From contig JBBQZO010000027.1 in the NCBI GenBank assembly GCA_038207625.1, positions 1 through 64,000 on the forward strand: a DNA stretch of 64,000 nucleotides, read 5' to 3'. This DNA comes from JBBQZO01 sp038207625. Its GTDB lineage: Bacteria > Pseudomonadota > Gammaproteobacteria > Burkholderiales > Burkholderiaceae_D. Shown here piece by piece: positions 1 to 8,663 of this stretch. Under the pieces are notes generated by a model. The model was not told where the DNA came from. It saw only the letters and a program-made list of their open reading frames with translations, and did no database searches. Numbering within the stretch: position 1 is the first letter of the stretch; each line of letters opens with the position of its first letter. The position numbers were made by a program, and so were the translations under genes.

Positions 1-1
1 C

Positions 2-193
2 ATCAACCCCGAAGGCCGAATCAAGCTGTGCGAGATCCACGACAACGGCATCGGCCGTGACGCGTCGGAACTGCTGCGCAAAGTCAAAGCTGCGCAATAC
101 GTCGCCGCCCACCCAGGTCAAGTTTGCCCTGCTAAATGGACCGAAGGCGCCGCTACCCTGACCCCATCGCTCGATTTGGTCGGCAAGATTTAA
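2..193 (+). CDS. ahpC: Alkyl hydroperoxide reductase subunit C (AhpC), 3' end only
   Basis: Last 63 codons of a peroxiredoxin; the gene begins before the window. AhpC reduces hydrogen peroxide and organic peroxides in the cytoplasm and is re-reduced by AhpF. The visible tail contains EIHDNGIGRDASELLRK and the C-terminal GQVCPAKW segment, whose cysteine is the resolving cysteine of typical 2-Cys AhpC proteins; the peroxidatic cysteine lies outside the window. It ends in TAA and is followed 77 bases later by ahpF on the same strand, the usual ahpCF arrangement. The identification rests on the strongly conserved tail and on this neighbour. Confidence 0.95.
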   Translation: MNPEGRIKLCEIHDNGIGRDASELLRKVKAAQYVAAHPGQVCPAKWTEGAATLTPSLDLVGKI

Positions 194-270
194 TCACCGT
201 TTGAAGCCGGCCCGGACCCGCGTCCGGTCCGGCACTCCGTCGCACTATTCTCGTTTTGAAAGACTCTCTC

Positions 271-1866
271 ATGTTGGACGCCAGCCTTAAAACCCAGTTG
301 CAAGCCTATTTGGAAAAGCTCGTGTGGCCAATTGAGATCGTCGCCTACCTGGACGACAGCGCCAGCGCGCATGAGTTGCGTGCATTGCTGTCGGACATCG
401 CATCACTGAATGCCAAAGTGACCGTACTTGAGCGAGCAGACAACGCGCAGCGCAAGCCCTCGTTTGCCATCACGCGACCCGGCACCGATATCAGCGTCCA
501 TTTCGCCGGTATTCCGATGGGTCATGAATTCACCTCGCTGGTCCTGGCGCTGCTGCAAGTGGGCGGACATCCGCCCAAGCTCGATGACGCTGTGATCGAA
601 CAGATCCGCAATCTCGACGGCGACTACCAGTTTGAAACGTATATCTCGCTGTCCTGCCAGAACTGCCCGGAAGTAGTGCAGGCACTCAACACGATGGCGG
701 TGATCAATCCGCGCATTCGCGTCACCACCATCGACGGCGCGCTGTTTCAGCCCGAAGTCGAGGCGCGCCAGATCATGTCGGTGCCAACGACCTACTTGAA
801 TGGCGCGGTGTTCGGCCAGGGCCGCACCGGGGTCGAGGAGATCCTCGCCAAGCTCGACAGCGGCGCCGCCGCGCGCCAGGCTGCTCAGCTGAGTACCAAG
901 CCCGTCTTTGACGTGCTGATCGTCGGCGGTGGGCCGGCCGGCGCGGCAGCGGCAATCTATGCCGCACGCAAGGGCATTCGCACCGGCGTGCTGGCCGAGC
1001 GCTTCGGCGGCCAGGTGCTCGACACGCTGGCGATCGAAAACTTCGTTTCCGTCCAGGCCACTGACGGGCCGCACTTTGCCGTGGCGCTTGAGCAGCACGT
1101 AAAAGCCTACGACGTCGACATCATGAACATGCAGCAGGCGGTCAGCCTGGTGCCGGGCGGTCTGATCGAAATCGTCACCAAGGACGGCGCTCGCCTCAAG
1201 AGCAAGTCGGTGATTCTGGCCACCGGCGCGCGCTGGCGCGAAATCAACGTGCCGGGCGAGCGCGAATACCGCAATCATGGCGTGGCATATTGCCCGCATT
1301 GCGACGGTCCGCTGTTCAAAGGCAAGCGCGTCGCTGTCATTGGTGGTGGCAATTCGGGCGTCGAGGCGGCGATCGACCTGGCCGGCCTGACGGCCCACGT
1401 GACGCTGATCGAGTTCGATAGCGCCTTGCGCGCCGATGCGGTATTGCAGCGCAAACTGGCCAGCTTGCCCAATGTGACGGTGATCCTGTCGGCGCAAACG
1501 AGCGAAATTGTCGGCGATGGCAAGAAGGTGACGGCATTGGGCTATACCGAGCGCACCTCAGGCCTGAGCAAACGTCTTGAACTCGACGGCGTTTTCATCC
1601 AGATTGGCCTGGTGCCGAACACCGAATGGCTGAAGGGGACGGTGGCCTTGTCGCGCCACGGCGAAATCGAGGTCGACGCGCGCGGACAAACTTCGCTGCC
1701 CGGCGTGTTCGCCGCCGGCGATGTGACGACGGTACCGTTCAAGCAGATCGTCATCGCCGTTGGCGACGGCGCCAAGGCGGCGCTGTCTGCATTCGACTAT
1801 TTGATCCGAACCCCGTTCGATGAGATCGACGTCGCTCTCGACGAGCGCAGCGCGCTGGCCGCCTAA
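271..1866 (+). CDS. ahpF: Alkyl hydroperoxide reductase subunit F (AhpF)
   Basis: Flavoprotein disulfide reductase that passes electrons from NADH through FAD and two disulfides to AhpC. The 531-residue length matches the family. The N-terminal double-thioredoxin domain carries SCQNCPEV (Cys129, Cys132), and the thioredoxin-reductase-like part has the FAD motif GGGPAGAAAA near residue 225, CPHCDGP (Cys341, Cys344), the NAD-binding GGGNSGVEAA and a C-terminal GVFAAGDVT. I chose ATG 271 because MLDASLKTQL matches the normal AhpF N-terminus; the in-frame TTG at 256 would add five residues and leave no room for the GAAAG-type ribosome site just before 271. It forms an operon with ahpC. In related bacteria the pair is commonly controlled by OxyR; no OxyR site is visible because the promoter lies outside the window. 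Confidence 0.97.
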   Translation: MLDASLKTQLQAYLEKLVWPIEIVAYLDDSASAHELRALLSDIASLNAKVTVLERADNAQRKPSFAITRPGTDISVHFAGIPMGHEFTSLVLALLQVGGHPPKLDDAVIEQIRNLDGDYQFETYISLSCQNCPEVVQALNTMAVINPRIRVTTIDGALFQPEVEARQIMSVPTTYLNGAVFGQGRTGVEEILAKLDSGAAARQAAQLSTKPVFDVLIVGGGPAGAAAAIYAARKGIRTGVLAERFGGQVLDTLAIENFVSVQATDGPHFAVALEQHVKAYDVDIMNMQQAVSLVPGGLIEIVTKDGARLKSKSVILATGARWREINVPGEREYRNHGVAYCPHCDGPLFKGKRVAVIGGGNSGVEAAIDLAGLTAHVTLIEFDSALRADAVLQRKLASLPNVTVILSAQTSEIVGDGKKVTALGYTERTSGLSKRLELDGVFIQIGLVPNTEWLKGTVALSRHGEIEVDARGQTSLPGVFAAGDVTTVPFKQIVIAVGDGAKAALSAFDYLIRTPFDEIDVALDERSALAA

Positions 1867-1877
1867 TCAAGCACTCG

Positions 1878-1903
1878 GCGCCAGCTTCGCATCGGGCTGG
1901 CGT
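1878..1903 (+). terminator. Hairpin after ahpF, possible terminator
   Basis: CGCCAGC at 1879-1885 pairs with GCTGGCG at 1896-1902 around a 10-base loop, starting 12 bases after the ahpF stop. No T-run follows, so it is at best a weak or Rho-assisted terminator. Confidence 0.35.
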
Positions 1904-1939
1904 CACTGACGTGTTCGCGGCGACTCAGGCAGCGCGCTA

Positions 1940-2197
1940 CTAGGCTTCGGCCAATAGTGCGTCGCGTACCAGCGCGGCGTCCTCGCTCAGTGGGACGCCG
2001 CAGGCCACCAGCCAGTATCCGTCATTGACGACGCTTGGTTGGCACGCACGGGCCAGCACCAACCTTCCTTGCTCGAGCAGTGGGCGCACCAGCGCCAGCG
2101 GTGCAAACGCCGCGCCTTGCCCTGCCAGTGTCGCCTGCGACATGGTTGGCGGTAATGATCGGCTCGACAACGCGATCGCTCTGGCGCGCCAGCGCAC
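1940..2197 (-). pseudogene. Remnant of a LysR-type regulator (C-terminal effector domain)
   Basis: The minus-strand frame reads SLPPTMSQATLAGQGAAFAP, then LVRPLLEQGRLV, then GYWLVACGVPLSEDAALVRDALLAEA followed by TAG. This matches the last ~70 residues of GcvA-like LysR regulators: the LAGQG turn, the 'L..GRLV' strand, and the final '...WLLAEA' helix. The DNA-binding helix-turn-helix and most of the effector domain (normally about 300 residues in all) are absent; upstream the frame is lost and no other frame restores it before 2323. I read it as decay debris, not a working gene. It sits between ahpF and the PEP-mutase-like gene, either of which the lost regulator may once have served. Confidence 0.7.
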
Positions 2198-2322
2198 CGG
2201 GCAGTACCGGACAGGGTGCGCGTCGCCCCCCCCCCGACTTGCGCTTCAAGCAATGTTTTTAAATCTTCGTTACACTAGAAGGTCGCGGCGCGGCGCGCCG
2301 ATCCCACTCAGACAAGGACCAT

Positions 2323-3141
2323 ATGCCAACCCAGATGGAAAAAGCGCAGCGTTTCGTTGAATTGCACCAGCGTTGCTTCCTCATTCCTAACCCATGGGAC
2401 ATCGGTTCCGCACGCATTCTCGAATCGATGGGTTTCGAGGCGCTGGCGACCAGCAGCGCCAATTTGGCGTGGTCCCATGGCCAGCCCGACTTGAGCGTGA
2501 CGCGCTCGGCGAAAATGGCGTTCTTGCGCGAACTGTGCGCGGCCACCGCGCTGCCGGTCAGTGCCGACCTGCAAAACGGCTTTGCCGATGCGCCGAGCGA
2601 CGTCGCCAGCTGCATCACCGAGGCCGCCCAGTGCGGCGTGGTGGGCGGCTCGATCGAGGATGCAAGCAGCGATCCGAGTCAGCCGATCTACGATATCGGC
2701 CTTGCCACCGAGCGTATTGCGGCCGCATCGCAAGCGGCCAAGGCGCTCGATTTCCCATTTGTACTGACCGCGCGCGCGGAAAACTATTTGTACGGGCGCG
2801 CCGACTTGAAGGACACGATCCGGCGCCTTCAAGCTTACCAGGAAGCGGGCGCCGATGTCTTGTTTGCGCCCGGCTTGACGACGCCCGACGATATCCGCGC
2901 CGCTGCCAGCGCGCTCGATCGGCCGCTCAATGTCGTAATGAGCCTGGGCGCCAATCCGCTCACGATGGGTGAGCTTGCCGGGCTTGGCGTGCGCCGTGTT
3001 AGTGTGGGCGGCGCGCTGGCCAAGGTCGCCTACGATGCATTGATGCGCGCCGGTCGGGCGATGCTCAACGAGGGCTCGTTCGCGTATGCACAGACGGAAC
3101 TGAGCTCCAGCCGACTCAATGCACTCTTCGGGCAAGCATAG
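2323..3141 (+). CDS. Isocitrate lyase/PEP mutase superfamily protein
   Basis: 272-residue (beta/alpha)8-barrel protein of the ICL/PEP-mutase superfamily, whose members make or break C-C or P-C bonds next to a carboxylate using Mg2+. Visible are FLIPNPWDIGSARILE at the N-terminus, the TSSANLAWSHGQPD segment, PVSADLQNGF (metal-ligand strand), GVVGGSIEDA and the LTARAENYL strand. The KKCGH-type catalytic cysteine loop of true isocitrate and methylisocitrate lyases is not found, so it belongs to the large uncharacterised branch and its substrate cannot be named. ATG 2323 has AAGGA just upstream. It has its own leader after the LysR remnant; the acetyltransferase follows 45 bases later on the same strand. 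Confidence 0.85.
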   Translation: MPTQMEKAQRFVELHQRCFLIPNPWDIGSARILESMGFEALATSSANLAWSHGQPDLSVTRSAKMAFLRELCAATALPVSADLQNGFADAPSDVASCITEAAQCGVVGGSIEDASSDPSQPIYDIGLATERIAAASQAAKALDFPFVLTARAENYLYGRADLKDTIRRLQAYQEAGADVLFAPGLTTPDDIRAAASALDRPLNVVMSLGANPLTMGELAGLGVRRVSVGGALAKVAYDALMRAGRAMLNEGSFAYAQTELSSSRLNALFGQA

Positions 3142-3186
3142 CGACCGTCCGATCGGCGATGTTTCACATCAAGTAGGGACACGTGC

Positions 3187-3648
3187 ATGGCAAATACTGT
3201 AGAAATCCGCGCCGTGCGTGAATCGGACCTGGCCGCCTGGTCGACCTTATGGGACGGCTACAATGCGTTTTACGGGCGCGCGGGCGCAACGGCGCTGGCC
3301 TGCGCGATCACAGAGTCGACATGGGCACGGTTCTTTGACCTTAACGAACCTGTACATGCACTGGTGGCCGAGCGCGCCGGCGAACTGCTGGGCATAGTGC
3401 ACTATATTTTTCATCGCAACACGATCATGATCGGCCCGACGTGCTATCTGCAAGACCTGTTTACGCTCGATACGGCGCGTGGGCAGGGCGTCGGCCGTGC
3501 GCTGATCGAGGCGGTGTACCAGCGCGCGCGCGCTGCCGGCGCGGCGCGGGTCTACTGGCAAACGCGCGAATCAAACACGCCGGCGATGGCGCTGTACGAT
3601 CAGTTGGCCGATCGCACAGGCTTTGTCGTGTACGCCAAGTTGCTATAA
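3187..3648 (+). CDS. GNAT family N-acetyltransferase
   Basis: 153-residue single-domain acetyltransferase; the family transfers an acyl group from acyl-CoA to an amine. The acetyl-CoA-binding motif A is seen as LQDLFTLDTARGQGVGRALIEAVY (R/Q-x-x-G-x-G/A type), followed by the WQTRESNTPAMALYDQL segment that lines the acceptor side. TRESNTPAMALYDQLADRTGFV is typical of small GNATs with unknown amine substrates. ATG 3187 is preceded by AGGGA. It probably shares a transcript with the upstream PEP-mutase-like gene (45-base gap) and ends 10 bases from the converging NRDE gene. Confidence 0.88.
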   Translation: MANTVEIRAVRESDLAAWSTLWDGYNAFYGRAGATALACAITESTWARFFDLNEPVHALVAERAGELLGIVHYIFHRNTIMIGPTCYLQDLFTLDTARGQGVGRALIEAVYQRARAAGAARVYWQTRESNTPAMALYDQLADRTGFVVYAKLL

Positions 3649-3658
3649 ACGCGACCGA

Positions 3659-4396
3659 CTACTGCAAGACATGCTCGTGCAGTTCGGCCGGCGCCTGCGC
3701 GTACAGTTTGACGACGGTCGAGGTGCGCGTGCCGTAGCCGGGGGTTTCGATGCAAACGGCCGAAAGCACCCGTTCCAGGTCCAGCGCCACGCCGGTGTCG
3801 GGCAGGCGCACGTCCGGCGCGCGGGTGGTGTCGGCCAGCATTTCGAAATACGCTTCTTCGGGCGCGCCCTGGCAAAGCAAACTGGCGAACTGCGCTTTGG
3901 TGCGCACCACCTTGGGCCACGGCGCATCGAGCAGGCCGTTGGAAATGCCGTAGATGCCGGGAGCCAGTTCGGCACCGTTGCGCTCGTCTGCGTCGCCCCG
4001 GTTGGAGAACCAATACATCTTGTGCCGGTCGCCCAGTACCAGGTTGAAGCCGTTGTAGGCATCGCAGCCTGCTCGAATTTGTTCAATATACTGGGCCGCG
4101 TCCAAGTCGCCCGACAGATAGTTGGCCACCAGTGCGCCGCGCGAAGGCGCGTCGGTGCGTCGCTCCAGCGGCCCGCGGATGTTCGTGATGGCGGCGAAAC
4201 GGGGACCGTGCGCGCCTTGCTGCGTGATACCCATCCAGCTGCCGCCACCTTGCAGGTCGCGGCCCGCATACACTTGCGGATGTTCGGGCCAGCTCTCCGC
4301 CGGCGCGGAAGGGCGCTCGTAGAATTCGTCCCGGTTGGCGGCGGCCACCAGCGGCATGCCAGGCACAACTTGCCATGCAAAGACAATCAGACACAT
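3659..4396 (-). CDS. NRDE/TANGO2 family protein
   Basis: 245-residue member of the NRDE (transport and Golgi organisation 2) family. The N-terminal nucleophile-like start MCLIVFAW with Cys2, the diagnostic AANRDEFYERP motif and GGSWMGI are all present. Family members are related in fold to Ntn hydrolases, and some are implicated in haem trafficking; the bacterial role is not settled. It is the last gene of a minus-strand string ygfZ-DUF4936-NRDE and its start overlaps the DUF4936 stop by 10 bases, which suggests translational coupling. Confidence 0.88.
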   Translation of the reverse strand: MCLIVFAWQVVPGMPLVAAANRDEFYERPSAPAESWPEHPQVYAGRDLQGGGSWMGITQQGAHGPRFAAITNIRGPLERRTDAPSRGALVANYLSGDLDAAQYIEQIRAGCDAYNGFNLVLGDRHKMYWFSNRGDADERNGAELAPGIYGISNGLLDAPWPKVVRTKAQFASLLCQGAPEEAYFEMLADTTRAPDVRLPDTGVALDLERVLSAVCIETPGYGTRTSTVVKLYAQAPAELHEHVLQ

Positions 4397-4677
4397 GATT
4401 TCAAGTCCATGAATACTTCAGGGTGACGTGTGCCGACGATCATTGCTGACACGCCGGCATCCTGCAATGCGGCGTCGAGCGCGGCGCCAAAGCCATCGTT
4501 GGTGGCGGTATAGATTTCCATCCAGGTTTGCAAGCCGTCGCGCGTTTCGGGGCGCCGCTTGAGCGCCACACCCACCTGATGCGCCGCGCCCAGCCGTGCC
4601 TGCATCGACAGCAGACGCGGCGCGAGCACCGCTGCGTCGTGCTCGCGTACCTGGTAATAGATATACAGGTCGACCAT
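4387..4677 (-). CDS. DUF4936 family protein
   Basis: 96-residue cytosolic protein of a family known mainly from Burkholderiales and often placed behind ygfZ. It starts MVDLYIYYQV and has the repeated aromatic/charged pattern LQTWMEIYTA that recurs in the family. No catalytic motif is visible and no function is known. It starts three bases after the ygfZ stop and overlaps the NRDE gene by 10 bases, so the three are almost certainly co-transcribed. An iron-sulfur or redox housekeeping role is only guilt by association with ygfZ. Confidence 0.82.
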   Translation of the reverse strand: MVDLYIYYQVREHDAAVLAPRLLSMQARLGAAHQVGVALKRRPETRDGLQTWMEIYTATNDGFGAALDAALQDAGVSAMIVGTRHPEVFMDLKSCV

Positions 4678-4680
4678 GAT

Positions 4681-5742
4681 CTAGAGCTCTAGGGCATCGA
4701 GCGCATACGGCATGCTGTGAAACACCAGCGCCACGCCGCCCGCCGAGCCAAGCCGGATGTCGCCCTGCTCGAGCGCGGAGAGTTTAATTTCGACGAGCGC
4801 ATCGACACCGCCCAGACCGTTGTTGGCCACGTTAACCAGCATGCCGCAAGGTTGATCGGGGTCTGACACGGCAAACACCTCGCTGCCGACCAAGGCCGCG
4901 GCGACGTCGATCGAGGCCAGCGCGGTACGCCGCTTGAGTTTGCCCAGATACTGGCTGCGCGCGACGATTTCCTGACCCGGGTAGCAGCCCTTCTTGAAAT
5001 TGACCCCGCCGAGCAATTCGAAATTGACCATCTGGGGCACGAATTGCTCCTGCGTGGCGAGTGTGACCTGCGGCACGCCAGCGTGGATGCATGCCAAATT
5101 CCAGGCATCGGTGCCGCCCGGCGCCAGCGCAGCACTCAACGCTGGCCATACCGCCATGGCGGTGTCGGCCGATGTCAGCCACTGGTAGCGCGGCGCACCG
5201 AAGGCGTCGCCAACGCGCAGCAACATGCCCAGCGCATGGTCGATGCGGCTGTACGGAGTCGCCGGCAAGCTGCCGAACTGGGCGCGCAACAGCGCCTCGG
5301 CCTTGCTGCCACCGAGTCCCAGGCTGACCTGAACATTGGGCATGTCGCCAGCGTCTGAGAGCTTGGCCTTGGCGCGCATGATGAACATCTGCAGGCGTTT
5401 TTGCAGCGTCCCCTGTATCTCGCGCGGCAATTGCAGGAAGATCGTCTCGGCATCGCGCCACATCTGGAAACTGGCCAGCATGCGCCCCTTGGGCGTGCAA
5501 TACGCGGCCAGTCGCACGTCGGTCTGGCCGAGGTGTTCGACGTCGTTGCTCAGTTGGTTATGCAGGAAGGAGGCCGCGTCCGCGCCGGTCGCCGCGATCA
5601 GGCCCAGGTCGGTGATGACGCAGACAAACCCCTGCGCGAGCTCGGCGGCGCTCAGCACGCGCCCGAAATCTTGCACCTGCGCAGGGTCGGTTTGGCCGAC
5701 GCGCGCGCCCTCGGCGCTCAGAAATTGGTTCCAGTTATTCAT
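4681..5742 (-). CDS. ygfZ: Folate-binding iron-sulfur assembly/repair protein YgfZ
   Basis: 353-residue GcvT-like protein that binds tetrahydrofolate and supports synthesis or repair of certain Fe-S enzymes (for example MiaB-type). The diagnostic C-terminal motif K-G-C-Y-x-G-Q-E is present as KKGCYPGQEIVAR, with the required cysteine at residue 253. The N-terminal part carries FLHNQLSNDVEHL and AAYCTPKGRMLASF typical of the GcvT/YgfZ fold. It heads the minus-strand ygfZ-DUF4936-NRDE operon and is divergent from mltG across 157 bases (5743-5899), which must contain both promoters. Confidence 0.93.
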   Translation of the reverse strand: MNNWNQFLSAEGARVGQTDPAQVQDFGRVLSAAELAQGFVCVITDLGLIAATGADAASFLHNQLSNDVEHLGQTDVRLAAYCTPKGRMLASFQMWRDAETIFLQLPREIQGTLQKRLQMFIMRAKAKLSDAGDMPNVQVSLGLGGSKAEALLRAQFGSLPATPYSRIDHALGMLLRVGDAFGAPRYQWLTSADTAMAVWPALSAALAPGGTDAWNLACIHAGVPQVTLATQEQFVPQMVNFELLGGVNFKKGCYPGQEIVARSQYLGKLKRRTALASIDVAAALVGSEVFAVSDPDQPCGMLVNVANNGLGGVDALVEIKLSALEQGDIRLGSAGGVALVFHSMPYALDALEL

Positions 5743-5899
5743 AAAATCCCAAAAGTTTCCCGTTTAAGGCATTATCATTACGGGCTCATTATAGAGATGT
5801 CGGGAAAATCGCGTCGAACACGGCGCAAAATGGGCGCTGGCATGCTGCGGCATGCGCGGCGCTGTGCGAAACCCGGCAACACATCAATTTGGTCTTGGA

Positions 5900-6886
5900 A
5901 TGGCATTCATAAAAAAAGTACTACTGAGTACACTCATCGTATCCGCCGTGGGCGGCGCGGCCTTCAACTATTGGGCGCGCGAACCGATTACGGACGGCGA
6001 GCCGCCCATCGATTTTAGCGTCGAGGCCGGTAGCGGCGTCGGCGCTGCGGCCCAGCAAATCGCTGCCGCCGGCGTGCCGATCAATCCTATCCTGTTTTCC
6101 GTGCTGGCGCGCGTGACCCAGAAAAGCGCCCGGATCAAGGCCGGCTCCTACGAACTGAAACCCGGCACGACGCCACTGCGCCTGATCGACCAACTGGTGC
6201 GCGGCGAATTTGCACAAGAATCGCTGACCATCATCGAGGGCTGGACTTTTAAACAGATGCGCCTGGCGGTGGCGGCCAGCGCCGGACTCAAGCACGACAC
6301 GGCGGCGCTGACCGATCATGAGCTGATGGCGCGCATTTCGTCCGAGTACAAGCAGCCGGAAGGCCTGTTTTTCCCGGATACCTATTTGTTTGCAAAAGGT
6401 GCCAGCGACCTGCAGATTTACCGCCAGGCGCATACGATGATGGTTGCCCGGCTGGCCGAAGCCTGGGCCAAGCGCGATCCGTCGCTACCTTACCGCAGCG
6501 CGTATCAGGCCTTGATCATGGCCTCGATCGTGGAAAAGGAAACTGGGCAGAAATCGGAACGCAAGCTCATTGCGGCCGTGTTCGTCAACCGCCTCAAGGC
6601 TGGCATGCTGTTGCAGACCGATCCGACGGTGATCTATGGCATGGGCGACAAGTACGACGGCAAGATCCGCAAGCGCGACCTGGAAACGGACACCCCGTAC
6701 AATACCTATACGCGTAGCGGTTTGCCACCCACCCCGATCGCATTGCCTGGCGTGCAATCGCTGGCCGCCGCATTGGCGCCAGCGCCCAGCGACGCGCTGT
6801 ATTTCGTCGCGCGCGGCGATGGCACCAGTCAGTTTTCCGGCAACCTGCCCGACCATAATCGGGCAGTGAATCAATTTCAACGATAG
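5900..6886 (+). CDS. mltG: Endolytic peptidoglycan transglycosylase MltG
   Basis: Inner-membrane YceG-like enzyme that cleaves nascent glycan strands and so helps terminate peptidoglycan polymerisation. 328 residues from ATG 5900: a single N-terminal membrane anchor (residues 3-20), then a LysM-like region, then the catalytic domain with ASIVEKETG, where Glu212 corresponds to the catalytic glutamate of E. coli MltG. TDPTVIYG and the NTY-x-x-x-GLPPTPI segment are also diagnostic. An ATG at 5852 would prepend 16 non-conserved residues, so 5900 is preferred. tmk follows after 12 bases, the standard mltG-tmk-holB order. Confidence 0.95.
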   Translation: MAFIKKVLLSTLIVSAVGGAAFNYWAREPITDGEPPIDFSVEAGSGVGAAAQQIAAAGVPINPILFSVLARVTQKSARIKAGSYELKPGTTPLRLIDQLVRGEFAQESLTIIEGWTFKQMRLAVAASAGLKHDTAALTDHELMARISSEYKQPEGLFFPDTYLFAKGASDLQIYRQAHTMMVARLAEAWAKRDPSLPYRSAYQALIMASIVEKETGQKSERKLIAAVFVNRLKAGMLLQTDPTVIYGMGDKYDGKIRKRDLETDTPYNTYTRSGLPPTPIALPGVQSLAAALAPAPSDALYFVARGDGTSQFSGNLPDHNRAVNQFQR

Positions 6887-6898
6887 GCAAGACGTTTC

Positions 6899-7528
6899 AT
6901 GATCGAGCAAAGCACCACCCCAGCAGGTAAATTTATCAGCTTTGAAGGCATCGACGGGGCCGGCAAGTCCACCCACATCGGCTTTGTCAGCGAACTGCTC
7001 AGCACGCGCGGCAAGACTGTGCTGAGTACGCGTGAGCCGGGCGGCACCGCGTTGGGCGAGAAGCTGCGCGAATTGTTGCTGCATGAAAAAATGCACCTTG
7101 AAACGGAAGCGCTGCTGATGTTTGCCAGCCGGCGCGAACACATCGCGCAAGTGATCGCGCCGGCACTGGCGCGCGGCGACTGGGTCATTTCGGACCGTTT
7201 CACCGATGCCAGCTTTGCCTATCAAGGCGGCGGGCGCGGCCTTGCGCTGTCCAAACTCGATGCGCTGGAGCAATGGGTGCACCCCCACCTGCAGCCTGTT
7301 CTGACCTTGCTGTTCGACGTGCCACTCGATGTAGCGCGCGCGCGCCTCGATGCCACCCGCACGCTCGACAAATTTGAGCAGGAGCAGGCAACCTTTTTTG
7401 ACGCTGCGCGCAAGGAATACCTGCGCCGCGCGGCCCAGTTTCCCCAACGCATACGGGTCATCGATTCGACCCGCAGCATCGCCGAAATTCGTGCGGAACT
7501 GGCGATTATTGTTGAGACTTTACTTTAA
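6899..7528 (+). CDS. tmk: Thymidylate kinase
   Basis: 209-residue dTMP kinase (dTMP + ATP to dTDP + ADP), essential for DNA synthesis. P-loop FEGIDGAGKSTH at residues ~14-25, STREPGG (the DR[YH]/nucleotide-binding region preceded by REPGG), the dTMP-site DRFTDASFAYQGGGRG, and a lid region follow in order. The gene sits 12 bases after mltG and 87 bases before holB. Confidence 0.97.
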   Translation: MIEQSTTPAGKFISFEGIDGAGKSTHIGFVSELLSTRGKTVLSTREPGGTALGEKLRELLLHEKMHLETEALLMFASRREHIAQVIAPALARGDWVISDRFTDASFAYQGGGRGLALSKLDALEQWVHPHLQPVLTLLFDVPLDVARARLDATRTLDKFEQEQATFFDAARKEYLRRAAQFPQRIRVIDSTRSIAEIRAELAIIVETLL

Positions 7529-7558
7529 TTGATGGTGCCAAGTACTTGCAATAGCATG

Positions 7559-7582
7559 TGCCGAACGACATAAGGTTCGGCA
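7559..7582 (+). terminator. Hairpin between tmk and holB
   Basis: TGCCGAAC (7559-7566) pairs with GTTCGGCA (7575-7582) around an 8-base loop; two flanking G-T pairs could extend it. A T-rich stretch (GTTGTTTTTATTCTT) begins nine bases later. It may attenuate transcription from tmk into holB or simply be an mRNA-stability element; the offset T-run makes a classical terminator uncertain. Confidence 0.45.
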
Positions 7583-7615
7583 TGTAAGTAGTTGTTTTTA
7601 TTCTTAATAGGTCAG

Positions 7616-8653
7616 ATGAGTCATTCAATTTATCCGTGGCAGCAAGCGGCATGGGAGCAATTGCAACTATTGCGCCCGCGCATGCCGCATGCGATCCTGT
7701 TTCACGGCGCGGCCGGGATCGGCAAGGCCGATTTCATCGAACGTTTTGCTCAGTCCTTGCTGTGCGAGAACGTGCGCTCTGATGGTCATGCCTGCGACAC
7801 CTGCGTCTCGTGCGGCTGGTTTGTTCAGCAAAACCATCCCGACTACCGGCGCGTGCGTCCGGAGGCGCTGGAGGACGAGGCGCCGGAAGGCGAGGAGGGC
7901 GCCGACGGCGCCGAGGTCAAGAAGAGCGCGAAGTCGACCAAGGCACCGTCCAAGGAAATCAAGATCGAGCAGATCCGCGCGCTGGCCGACTTCATGAACA
8001 TTTCTACCCACCGCCAAGGCTTGCGGGTGGTGGTGCTGTACCCGGCCGAGGCGCTCAACACCCCGGCCTCGAATGCCTTGTTAAAAACGCTGGAAGAGCC
8101 GCCCCCGGGTACCGTGTTCCTGCTCGCCTCGAACAGCCTGGACCGCTTGCTGCCGACCATCCTGTCGCGCTGTCGCAAGTTTGCGCTGGCCTTGCCAAGC
8201 CATGCCGAGGCGCTCGGCTGGCTCAAGGAACAGGGACTGGCGGACGCCGATAGCTGGCTGCGCGAGCAGGGCGGCGCGCCGCTGTCGGCGCTGGCGCAGT
8301 CCGAGACGGGCAATCGCGACGACATGGAGGCATTGTTGCAACTGCTGGCTAATCCGAGTGTCGATGCTGCGCTAAAAACAGCGGAAAAACTCAGCAAAAC
8401 ACCGTTGTCTTCGCTGGTCGTGTGGCAGCAACGCTGGTTGTACGATCTGTTTTCCTACCAATTGACTGGAAACATCCGGTACTATCCGCGTTACCAGAAG
8501 GAACTTGCGGGACTGGCGGCCAAAGTGCCGACCGCCAGCCTGTTGCGTGCCATCAAGGGCGCCAATGAGCGGCGCGCGATCGCCGACCATCCCTTGTCGC
8601 CGAAATTGTTCGTCGAAGACCTGTTACTTGATTACACCGCCTGCTGTGCGTGA
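7616..8653 (+). CDS. holB: DNA polymerase III subunit delta'
   Basis: 345-residue clamp-loader subunit. The zinc module is seen as Cys50, Cys60, Cys63 and Cys66, almost position-for-position like E. coli delta' (50, 59, 62, 65). Like other delta' proteins it lacks a functional Walker A (HGAAGIGKADF) but keeps the SRC arginine-finger motif (LSRCRKFAL). Residues ~82-118 are a low-complexity acidic-then-lysine-rich insertion (EDEAPEGEEGADG, then KKSAKSTKAPSKE) not present in the E. coli protein. ATG 7616 gives the conserved start MSHSIYPWQ; a TTG at 7592 would add eight residues. pilZ follows after 10 bases. Confidence 0.94.
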   Translation: MSHSIYPWQQAAWEQLQLLRPRMPHAILFHGAAGIGKADFIERFAQSLLCENVRSDGHACDTCVSCGWFVQQNHPDYRRVRPEALEDEAPEGEEGADGAEVKKSAKSTKAPSKEIKIEQIRALADFMNISTHRQGLRVVVLYPAEALNTPASNALLKTLEEPPPGTVFLLASNSLDRLLPTILSRCRKFALALPSHAEALGWLKEQGLADADSWLREQGGAPLSALAQSETGNRDDMEALLQLLANPSVDAALKTAEKLSKTPLSSLVVWQQRWLYDLFSYQLTGNIRYYPRYQKELAGLAAKVPTASLLRAIKGANERRAIADHPLSPKLFVEDLLLDYTACCA

Positions 8654-8663
8654 AAGGAACTGA

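Noticed and set aside
403..1497. Minus-strand open frame of 364 codons
   Set aside because: Antisense to ahpF, no motif, low-complexity shadow.
7555..7600. Hairpin considered as a tRNA or small RNA
   Set aside because: Too short for a tRNA and no cloverleaf arms; it is a single stem.
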